A DNA stretch of 64,000 bases, from NCBI RefSeq assembly GCF_900101625.1, contig NZ_FMYZ01000011.1, forward strand, positions 113,326-177,325, read 5' to 3'. The notes under the pieces were generated by a model, which was given only the letters and a program-made list of their open reading frames with translations, was not told where the DNA came from and searched no databases. The number at the start of each line of letters is the position of its first letter. Position 1 is the first letter of the stretch. Position numbers and translations under genes: made by a program. Positions 57,001 to 64,000 of the stretch are shown piece after piece. Origin of the DNA: Cupriavidus sp. YR651. Lineage in GTDB: Bacteria; Pseudomonadota; Gammaproteobacteria; Burkholderiales; Burkholderiaceae.

Positions 57001-58791
57001 ATGAGAGTCGCCACCCTGAAGATTGAGAACTTTCGCGGAGTCCGCGCTGGCTTCGTTCGTTTCGGAAAGCATCCAGTTCTCGTCGGAGACAACAACACCG
57101 GTAAGACGACGCTGATCGAAGCACTTACACTGCTCTTGGGGCGAGACCGACTGGTTCGGGAGCTAACCGAACATGACTTTTATGGGTCGTGCCCGCAGGC
57201 GACTGATCGCATCAAACTCGTTGCCACCATCACCGATTTTCCGAACGACAATCCTGAACAAAGTAGTCAATGGTTTCGAGAAAGCAGAGCTGTCGTCAAA
57301 TGGCTGGACGAAACCACGGGTGCAGTACACCCTCATCGGGATAATCAAGACTGGAGATTGTGCTGCCAGATTGCTGTCCAAGCCAGATTTGACCATGAGT
57401 CACTCGCTGTGGAAACGCTCCGGTATTTTCACGACCATGAAGAGCCTGTCGACCCATTCGCAGAGGACACGGCGGCAGTCGTACCGGGAAAGCTCATCCA
57501 AGAGCTGAGCTTCTACCTCGTTCGAGCAAGCCGCACATGGGACAAAGTCTTCTCGTGGGGCAATGAGTTGTTCAAGCGTACTGTTCTCGCGGCGGCCGCG
57601 CAGCCTGCCGCTGCGCTCCTGGCCGAACGCGATCGCCTCCGAGCGCCGGAACAGCCGATCGATGCTGACCCAGGTATCGAGCCGTTGATTCAAAACCTCA
57701 ATAAGGAACTGGCCCTTTCTTTTCCAAATGCGCCGCAAGTGCAACTGCGGCTGACTGGGACTGACAGCCGCTCTGTCATGGAAGCTGTGACGGCCCATTT
57801 TGCAGCGACAGACGGGCTTAGTATTCCCGCTGCGAGGCAGGGGAGTGGGCTGGTCTCGATGCAAGGCCTGCTCCTGCTACTTGAACTGGGGCGCGCCCGC
57901 GCCGCCGGAGGTGGTGAGTTTCTGATGGCTTTGGAAGAGCCAGAAGTTCATCTGCCTCCATCGGCGCAGCAGCGATTGGTCCAGCGTGTTCAGGCGCTTT
58001 CGACCCAGACGTTTGTGACAACGCATTCGCCGCTGGTAGCAAGCATGGCGGCTCCCACCTCCGTGCTCATCTTGAAGAAGCACGATGGTGTCCTATCTGC
58101 TGAACCGTTTCTTGAGGCACCTCTCCCGGCCGCGGCTCAAAACTGGCAGCGTAAATTCTTCCAGCACAGCCGGGTTGATGTCCTCAGCGCGCTAATGCAA
58201 CCATCTCTGCTTGTCCCCGAAGGAAGAGCCGACTTTCAATTGCTTCGATGTATCTTGAGACCGCTCATGATGACTGCTGGATGGGTCGACTCCATGAGCC
58301 GCCCCTTCGGCATTGAGGTCGGGGTTGTTCCAACCGAAGACGCCAAGGTGGTTGAAACCCATCAGTTGATGGCCCGACTGCACAGGCATGTGTGCTGCCT
58401 TGTCGATGGCGACGGAGAAGGGCAACTCTACGCTGAGCGTCTGATGGCGACTCCAACCCCTCCGGCAGCGGTCATCCGTTGGAATGATGGGGCCATGATT
58501 GAGGATGCAGTCGGTTGGATTTTGGCCGCGGACGGGGCCGCAGCCATCGCTAATCTCACTGAACTATCTCACGTTCCGCCCACGTCTGCTGCGGACGTCG
58601 TGGCCTACCTCAAGGCAAAAAAGATGGACATTATTGCCTACGAGATTGTCGCGGAGGCGATTGCCACTACGCCAGGCTGTCGAGAGCGCGCTACTGACCT
58701 GCTCAGCGGGCTTGCGTGCGCTTGCGCTGGATCCGCTGCGACAGAACGCTTCATCCGCGACGCCAATGGCGTGTGGGTGTTTCAGCCGTGA
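57001..58791 (+). CDS. OLD-family ATP-dependent nuclease, GajA-like
   Basis: 596 aa. AAA ATPase: Walker A LVGDNNTGKTTLIEAL (27-42), Walker B FLMALEEPEVHLPP (about 305), VTTHSPLVAS. C-terminal TOPRIM: LLVPEGRADFQLLRCIL (metal-binding Glu) and CCLVDGDGEG (Asp-x-Asp). Class 2 OLD proteins work with a UvrD-like helicase, which follows immediately. Gabija's GajA has this layout and cuts phage DNA. Confidence 0.85.
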   Translation: MRVATLKIENFRGVRAGFVRFGKHPVLVGDNNTGKTTLIEALTLLLGRDRLVRELTEHDFYGSCPQATDRIKLVATITDFPNDNPEQSSQWFRESRAVVKWLDETTGAVHPHRDNQDWRLCCQIAVQARFDHESLAVETLRYFHDHEEPVDPFAEDTAAVVPGKLIQELSFYLVRASRTWDKVFSWGNELFKRTVLAAAAQPAAALLAERDRLRAPEQPIDADPGIEPLIQNLNKELALSFPNAPQVQLRLTGTDSRSVMEAVTAHFAATDGLSIPAARQGSGLVSMQGLLLLLELGRARAAGGGEFLMALEEPEVHLPPSAQQRLVQRVQALSTQTFVTTHSPLVASMAAPTSVLILKKHDGVLSAEPFLEAPLPAAAQNWQRKFFQHSRVDVLSALMQPSLLVPEGRADFQLLRCILRPLMMTAGWVDSMSRPFGIEVGVVPTEDAKVVETHQLMARLHRHVCCLVDGDGEGQLYAERLMATPTPPAAVIRWNDGAMIEDAVGWILAADGAAAIANLTELSHVPPTSAADVVAYLKAKKMDIIAYEIVAEAIATTPGCRERATDLLSGLACACAGSAATERFIRDANGVWVFQP

Positions 58792-60050
58792 CGGTTCGGG
58801 CGTTCACCGGAGGTGCCGGCAGTGGCAAGACGCATCAATTGATGCAGTCACTGATCGCCCACTTGGAGGCGACGCCTCTGAAGGACGGGCAAAAAGTCTT
58901 GGCATTGACTTTCATGCATGGCTCCCGCCGGCGGCTTGAAGAGAGGCTGGGGCTACTACGTGCTTTGAGGGGACGAACAGATTGCGCCACGATCGACAGC
59001 TTTGCGTGGCGCTTGGTTCGGAGATGGTTGTCTCTTGCTGCCACGCTCGGATTCGCTGACATCGAACCGGATCAGTACGAACGGGTGTGCGATGCCGCTG
59101 GGGCTCTTTTGCAGGTCAAAGACGTTTGCGGCTGGGTGGCAGCCACCTTCCCGGTTCTCTTGGTAGATGAGGCGCAAGACCTGACCGCCAACCGGCTTCG
59201 TCTTGTAGAAGGATTAGCCAGCAGACTGGAGGTCTTTGCTGCCGCCGATGAATTTCAATGCCTCAACGAGGACCTGCAGCCGAACCCCGCTTGCGCATGG
59301 CTCGCACAGGTGTGTTATGCGGAAGAGCTCATACAGCCGCGACGCACAAACATAGCGGAGCTACTTGATGCTGCCGCTGCTGTTCGCAAAGGTGCCGCTC
59401 CCATGTCGGGAAAGGCATTCATGGTGGCATTGACTCCGAAGCCGCCGCTTGCAGGTGCATGGCTCAATGGGAATCTTTGTTGGTATGGTAGAGGCAAGAG
59501 CGTCGCCGTGATCACACCTACCCTGGGCGCGTTTGCGGAGACGACGGTGACATGGGCTGCTCAGAACAAAACGAAGAAAGGTGCGGGCCCATATTCAATA
59601 CTGTGGGAGGAATCGGAAGCAAAGGCTGCCACCAGCTTCCTTCACAAGATCGCTCTTCGGGACATGAACGACATTCCTTCGGTGGTCGCTCTTCTCACCG
59701 CCGCGGGTGATTTTCGTGCTACAGACGACCTTATTGATTGGATGGACACGCAAAGACGAACTCGCGCCAAGACCACATTTACTAAAGACGAGATTGAAAA
59801 AGCGATCGAGAAGGGATTTTCTCGGCGACGTCGAGTAGGGAAAGGTAGTGAAAGCGGTTGGAAAGGCATGACAGTGCATGGAGCAAAGAACCGCGAGTTT
59901 GACAACGTTATCGTGCTATGGCCAGCGGCCATTGGAGGTAGCGACGAGCAAAAACGACGGCTTCTCTATAACGCGGTCACCCGCGCAAAAGAACGCTGCC
60001 TTGTACTCGTACAGGCTAAGGCCCAACTTAGCCAAGCTCCATTTGCATGA
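58788..60050 (+). CDS. UvrD-like helicase, GajB-like
   Basis: 420 aa from GTG 58788, overlapping the OLD stop (GTGA). AFTGGAGSGKTHQL (Walker A, 5-18), VLLVDEAQDLTANRL (motif II), FAAADEFQCLNED (motif III), MTVHGAKNREFDNVIVLWP (motif V), RLLYNAVTRAKERCLVLV (motif VI). Shorter than GajB and lacking an obvious 2B insertion. Pairs with the OLD nuclease. Confidence 0.82.
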   Translation: MTVRAFTGGAGSGKTHQLMQSLIAHLEATPLKDGQKVLALTFMHGSRRRLEERLGLLRALRGRTDCATIDSFAWRLVRRWLSLAATLGFADIEPDQYERVCDAAGALLQVKDVCGWVAATFPVLLVDEAQDLTANRLRLVEGLASRLEVFAAADEFQCLNEDLQPNPACAWLAQVCYAEELIQPRRTNIAELLDAAAAVRKGAAPMSGKAFMVALTPKPPLAGAWLNGNLCWYGRGKSVAVITPTLGAFAETTVTWAAQNKTKKGAGPYSILWEESEAKAATSFLHKIALRDMNDIPSVVALLTAAGDFRATDDLIDWMDTQRRTRAKTTFTKDEIEKAIEKGFSRRRRVGKGSESGWKGMTVHGAKNREFDNVIVLWPAAIGGSDEQKRRLLYNAVTRAKERCLVLVQAKAQLSQAPFA

Positions 60051-60184
60051 GCTTTTGACCGTCGAAAGTCGAATGAACTGGATCGATGGTTGTTGCAGCC
60101 GGTAGACTGACTGCCAAGTAGCCCCGCCCCGCATTTGGGTGGGTAAGAACATATGGCCGACGCCGGCGCAATTTTCATTACCCA

Positions 60185-61495
60185 ATGAGTACACCCATCA
60201 CACTGACCGTCGGCGACATCGAGCTCACATACAACACGGGATACGTCGGCATGGATCACGGCATGCTGTTTCAGGAACGAGACCGTCAGCGCCGCCGGCA
60301 TCCTAGCATCAACTACGACTACTACGAGCAACATCCAGAAGAAGATGTCGTTCAAAGCGAGATGTGCTTTTGCCGGACCCTCGGCTCGATGGTTTCGCGA
60401 CTCGAGTTGCTCGGGTACACGTTGAGCGCGGTCAAGGCAGCTTACGAAATCCAATCAGCACTCGACAGCGACCGGTACGCTGGCTCCGAAGCCGATGACA
60501 CGCCTGCTCGGCCCATTCGTTTGACGTTCGAGCAGTTCGTCACGTTCATCCGCGCGCATGCCGTGCGTGACCTCAAGGATGAGTACAACGATGGCTACGA
60601 CGCTGAACACGCACAGGGGCGAGGCCGGTTCGCCAGCGAGCCCGCGATCGCTCTGCTACCCGAGGGTGATCCAGACCGAGACATGGGCGGGTATTCAGAG
60701 CGCAGTCACTTCGGTGCCCTAATCAGTTTCCTGGACCCCTACTCAACCCTCCGAATCCTTGCTGAGAATCCGGCCAATCTGGACCTTGAAGTCGTTTGGG
60801 ACTACGGGAACTTCGTCGCTGCCGGCTGGGCAGAAAACGGAGACTTCGTCGCCGGCGCACGTCGCACCCAGACCTACTTGATTGCGACCGAGGGCACCTC
60901 CGACACCCACATCCTGAAGCGCGGCTTCGCGCTTCTCCGGCCGGATATCAAGGACTTTTTCCGGTTCATCGACGTCGAAGACCGGCACCCATTCTCCGGA
61001 ACGGGCAATTTGTCCAAGTTTGCCGAGGGGTTGGTCAAGATTGACGTTCAGAACCGCGTTGTCTTCCTCTTCGACAACGACGCTGAGGGAATCGACGCGT
61101 TTCGTGGTCTTCAGCGCTTCACTTTTCCGGTGAACATGCGGGCAATAGTCCTGCCTGACCTGGAGGAGCTACGCAACTTCCCGGCACGAGGACCGTGTGG
61201 TGTCGAAAAAGCCGACATCAACGGACGTGCCGCAGCCATCGAGTGCTATTTGGACCTGCGGTTAAAGGATCGTCCACTGCCGCAGGTGACCTGGACCAAC
61301 TACAAAGAGTCGCTGGGCATCTACCAGGGGGCACTCGACTTCAAGGACAGCTACGCCAAAGCGTTCTACACCGCTACTCCGGATGCCATTGCATCGGGGG
61401 CGTACGACGTAAGCAAGTTGCACGTCGTGCTGGGGGCGCTTTTCGCGCAATGCTGCGAAATTGCGGCACGAATGCTTGGCACCGCTCAGGGCTAG
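60185..61495 (+). CDS. HEPN/Toprim-associated protein
   Basis: 436 aa. N-terminal LTVGDIELTYNTGYVGMDHGMLFQE opens a domain typical of HEPN/Toprim proteins. C-terminal Toprim core: YLIATEGTSDTHILKRGFALL (Glu) and RVVFLFDNDAEGIDAF (Asp-x-Asp). Likely a toxin-type or abortive-infection nuclease. Not coupled to the preceding operon (134-nt gap with its own promoter region). Confidence 0.75.
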   Translation: MSTPITLTVGDIELTYNTGYVGMDHGMLFQERDRQRRRHPSINYDYYEQHPEEDVVQSEMCFCRTLGSMVSRLELLGYTLSAVKAAYEIQSALDSDRYAGSEADDTPARPIRLTFEQFVTFIRAHAVRDLKDEYNDGYDAEHAQGRGRFASEPAIALLPEGDPDRDMGGYSERSHFGALISFLDPYSTLRILAENPANLDLEVVWDYGNFVAAGWAENGDFVAGARRTQTYLIATEGTSDTHILKRGFALLRPDIKDFFRFIDVEDRHPFSGTGNLSKFAEGLVKIDVQNRVVFLFDNDAEGIDAFRGLQRFTFPVNMRAIVLPDLEELRNFPARGPCGVEKADINGRAAAIECYLDLRLKDRPLPQVTWTNYKESLGIYQGALDFKDSYAKAFYTATPDAIASGAYDVSKLHVVLGALFAQCCEIAARMLGTAQG

Positions 61496-61906
61496 GTTGT
61501 TGCAGGCCCTCAAGTCTCATGGCGCGGCATCTTGATGGCTGGCTGCTATCGGCTGCCGTGCGCGCTCCACGGACTACCGCAGGGAAACTGGGACCGTCTC
61601 TGCCGGACTGCGGTTTCAACCGGTCGATACACCGGTGGACGACCCCACCCAGCCGTTGCATCGACCAGTAATGTACCACTACGCAGCATCCGCTCGGATC
61701 CAGAGGCGCGGGCGTCCGAGACTGCCAACGTCAGGCAACCGTTGACGGTACCTGGGCTCTACGGTCCTTGTAGGTGAGGTTCCTTGTGCCAAGCGAAAAA
61801 TGGACAAGCCATGCATAAACTGTCCATCAAATTCATCATCGAGATGGACAGCCTGACTTCCGTGAAACCCTTGTCCCGTAAGGCGATGAGCTCTGTCCAT
61901 CCGCGC
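61496..61906. other. right-end region without gene
   Basis: No convincing ORF. It contains three copies of GATGGACAG or its complement (61820-61828, 61843-61851, 61893-61901), probable recombinase-binding sites. Confidence 0.5.
61820..61901. repeat. cluster of GATGGACAG repeats, right end
   Basis: CTGTCCATC at 61820-61828 and 61893-61901, GATGGACAG at 61843-61851, giving inverted and direct spacing. Confidence 0.6.
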
Positions 61907-61919
61907 GATACTTATTGGT
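61907..61919 (-). repeat. right terminal inverted repeat
   Basis: Reverse complement ACCAATAAGTATC; 10 of 13 match to 50840-50852. Confidence 0.7.
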
Positions 61920-61920
61920 A

Positions 61921-61927
61921 TGGAATC
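61921..61927 (+). repeat. right direct repeat TGGAATC
   Basis: Matches 50833-50839; the preceding A (61920) creates an ATG for the downstream gene fragment. Confidence 0.8.
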
Positions 61928-63461
61928 CCCCGAGGTCGCTCAGCACTACCGCGCGGAGCTGGTCCGGATGCGTGCATTCGGGAAAGCGCACGGTTTCACT
62001 GTGATGACACACGTGGTGCGGCCGTCAATGGCATCGACGTTTCAGGTGAAGGTGCTCTCGGGCCGCGCGCTGCCAAGTTTTCCGGGCACGCAAGGCGACT
62101 GTTCGACCGACCTCAAGATCGCGCCACAACGCGCCTTTCGTCGCAAGCTGTTCCGCCAGTTGTCGCAGCGGGGACTGGCCGAGCCTGTCACTTGCTTGGG
62201 GACGCGGTACGACGAGAGCGTGCGCCGGGCAACCGGCATGCGCTTGCGTGGGGAGTCGGACGACACTGCCGCCCGGAACAAGGACGGCGACCTCGTCCTC
62301 AGCCCGATTGCCCACTGGTCGGATGACGATGTGTGGGAGGCGATCGCCCTTTACGGCTCTGGATCGAGGCCGTGCTTCTCCGACTTTGAGGAGATGCGCC
62401 GCATTTACGCCCATTCGGTGGGTAGGAGCTGCGCCGTCGTTGCCGATGCCATCCTGGATGGCGGTACTGCGCGTAAGCAGGGCAAATGTGGAGCGCGGAT
62501 GGGCTGTCATGTGTGCCAGATGGCGGAGGACAAGAGCCTGTCCAATATGATCGCCTTCGACGAACGCTATGCCTACGCCCGTGGCCTTCACCGGCTGAAT
62601 CGGTTCATCCGGGCAACGCGTCACGACTGGTCTCGCCGCCATTGGATCGGTCGCACCATCCGCGGCGGTTATGTGAAGGTACAGCCCGACACATACCATC
62701 CGGCAATGCTGCGCGCACTAACGCGCTACATGCTGCAGCTCGACTACGATGAACAGCAGCGCGTGGCCTCCGTCGGCGAGCGGCCGAAGTTCCAACTGCT
62801 GCCGCTCGACATGATGGTTGCCGTCGACGCGCTGCAGTCGCTCAACGGGGTGGCTAGGCCCTTTGCGGCATGGGCAGACCTGCGGGACATTCATGAGCGT
62901 GGCATCCGGTATGACGTGCCTGAGGTTCTGGAAGTCGCGCCAACGCCCATTCCGGCGCCGCGCTTCCTACACGTCGGTGATGCTTGGGACGACTCTGCGC
63001 CTGACAGTGACTGGACGGGATTGCGGGATCCAATGCGCGAGGCGCTCACAGAAGGGAGCGCTTGTGAGCCCGCAATCACGGTTGGGGCTGATGGCCGGGC
63101 GATTCTGGATCTACCGACCTCCCAGCAGTTTGGAGTTGACCTGGAGGCCGCACACCTGATTGCCGAGTTCGAGGTGGAGAGGCTGCTGGATATGCATGAC
63201 GCCTGTAGCGCGCCCGGTTCGGTGACCGCCGGGTACCGTTGGTATGCCCAGTATGGCTGCCTGACACTCTCACACAGCCAGAAAGCTGAGCACGACGATA
63301 TCGCCAGGCGGACGGCGTTCAAGGATCGGCTCGGTCTGACCGATAACTACGACTTGCGTAGCGTCTTGGCTCAATCCGTCTCGTTTGAGGACCTGCCTCA
63401 AGCGGGCCGCGCAGGGTGGAGTGGCCTGGGTAGTGAACAGACCCAACTTGCACTTTGCTGA
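61928..63461 (+). pseudogene. PP-loop/PAPS-reductase-family gene, 3' part (DndC-like)
   Basis: Continues the protein begun at 50601 (SPEVAQHYRAELVRMRAFGKAHGF). It holds LGTRYDESVRR, SPIAHWSDDDVWEAI, and the iron-sulfur-type cluster CGARMGCHVCQMAEDKS, like the GCWTCTVVxxDKS of DndC. The junction ATG at 61920 leaves an intact 513-codon frame, but the ATP-binding PP-loop is on the other fragment, so this part alone cannot work as the original enzyme. Confidence 0.85.
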
Positions 63462-63473
63462 CTGTTCCATTGA

Positions 63474-63511
63474 TCCAGCCCCGACGTCGCGAGACGTTTG
63501 GGGCTTTTTTG
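63474..63511 (+). terminator. rho-independent terminator
   Basis: AGCCCC-GACGT-CGCG-AGACGTTT-GGGGCT compound stem with TTTTTT. Confidence 0.8.
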
Positions 63512-63677
63512 CTTTGGAAGCGGATAGTTTGCAACGAATGGAACCGGAAAGCTCATGCAAAGCATCTCTCTTTTGAATGGAATCGACGCTCGGAACTGAG
63601 CGAAAATAGGGGGGGGATCCCCGCACTTTTCCTCATCAACCGTTGTGGTGACCTGGGAAGACAATCACATCTGGAGC

Positions 63678-64000
63678 GTGGATTCAATGGGTCGATGCAA
63701 CACTAGACACTGCGTGTGCAGTGGAGGTGTTGAAAATGAAACAGAGGCGCAGGATCTACTACACCGAGACTCAAAAGGCACTAATGTGGGAGCGGTGGCG
63801 AAAAGGTGACACCCTTGCGCAGATTGCCAGACTGTTTGATCGCTACCACTCAGCAGTACAACGAGTTCTCGCGAGGAATGGCGGGATACAGCCAACGCCA
63901 CGACACCGCTCCAGGCTCGCTTTGACGATTGCCGAGCGAGAAGAGATTTCGCGCGCAGTCGTCGCCGGCCGGTCGATTCGCTCAATAGCGGCGCGATTAG
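63678..64000 (+). mobile_element. IS30-family element, left part (approximate end)
   Basis: Sequence near 63674-63705 (GGATTCAATGGGTCGATGCA) resembles IS30-family terminal repeats, followed by the start of a transposase gene. The true end is uncertain; the right side is outside the window. Confidence 0.6.
63736..64000 (+). CDS. IS30-family transposase, N-terminal part
   Basis: Opens at ATG 63736 and runs off the edge (88 codons). MKQRRRIYYTETQKALMWERWRKGDTLAQIARLFDRYHSAVQRVL is the IS30 helix-turn-helix start. The DDE core is beyond the window. Confidence 0.8.
   Translation, partial: MKQRRRIYYTETQKALMWERWRKGDTLAQIARLFDRYHSAVQRVLARNGGIQPTPRHRSRLALTIAEREEISRAVVAGRSIRSIAARL

Larger units (their letters stand above)
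50840..61920 (+). mobile_element. 11.1-kb recombinase-driven defence element
   Basis: Bounded by direct repeats TGGAATC (50833-50839, 61921-61927). Just inside are imperfect inverted repeats: ACGGATAAGTATG at 50840-50852 and the reverse complement ACCAATAAGTATC at 61907-61919 (10 of 13 match). It interrupts a PP-loop gene that is restored in frame when the element and one repeat are removed (239 + 1534 = 1773 nt, 591 codons including the stop). It carries three tyrosine recombinases, a TnpC-like protein, and three defence-type genes. Resembles Tn554-type (TnpA-TnpB-TnpC) or recombinase-trio elements; I cannot assign it to one. Confidence 0.88.

Noticed and set aside
1..64000. CRISPR array, rRNA or tRNA
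   Set aside because: No evenly spaced direct repeats, and no rRNA or tRNA signature seen on either strand.

Overview
The window reads as one stretch of a large conjugative plasmid or integrative element from a GC-rich beta-proteobacterium, most likely Burkholderiales (Cupriavidus/Ralstonia/Burkholderia type). The reasons are the codon use, a complete PRTRC gene set, an ICE/plasmid-style helper gene complement (SSB, zinc-ribbon/Toprim primase, HU, DUF1173, DUF3150, DUF4313) and the lack of any chromosomal housekeeping, rRNA or tRNA gene. No replication initiator and no mating-pore genes are in view, so plasmid and ICE cannot be told apart.

Layout. 1-5.2 kb: partial unknown gene, small membrane protein, ssb, primase, small ORFs. 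5.2-6.8 kb: minus-strand partition pair (ParM/StbA-like PRTRC protein D and a StbB-like partner). 7-10.3 kb: candidate small RNA, integrase-domain protein, HU. 10.3-18.5 kb: minus-strand phage-like cluster (secreted nuclease, Lar-like zinc finger, Gp37/Gp68 gene broken by an IS630 copy and by a frameshift, DUF1173, UvrD-type helicase). 18.6-22.8 kb: unknown small genes, orphan N6-methylase-like protein, candidate small RNA. 23.9-29.7 kb: PRTRC operon (ParB, E, C, F, B, A, ThiF); C, B, ThiF and A look like a ubiquitin-like protein, an E2, an E1 and a JAMM peptidase. 29.9-37.2 kb: many small backbone genes. 37.5-40.8 kb: MoxR ATPase, DUF3150, DUF2201/VWA triad. 41.5-43.2 kb: minus-strand bactofilin operon. 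43.4-50.5 kb: recombination-directionality-like factor and an SbcD/SbcC pair. 50.6-63.5 kb: a DndC-like PP-loop gene split by an approximately 11.1-kb mobile element. The element carries three tyrosine recombinases, a TnpC-like protein, a Gabija-like OLD nuclease plus UvrD helicase, and a HEPN/Toprim protein. 63.7 kb to the end: start of an IS30-family element.

The most unusual signal is not a gene. Eleven transcript starts carry the same 5' leader: a small hairpin (usually GCGTC-3 nt-GACGC) followed by ATCGACC, placed about 19 nt downstream of a -10 box. Most of these leaders, and many internal cistrons, then carry two more hairpins directly before the start codon. The first is CGGG-loop-CCCG capped. 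The second buries the Shine-Dalgarno sequence. Stem sequences differ from gene to gene while pairing is kept, which suggests an element-wide RNA-level control system. A separate palindromic element (GTGAGCATGCTCAC core) occurs three times across 41 kb and may be a centromere or global repressor site.
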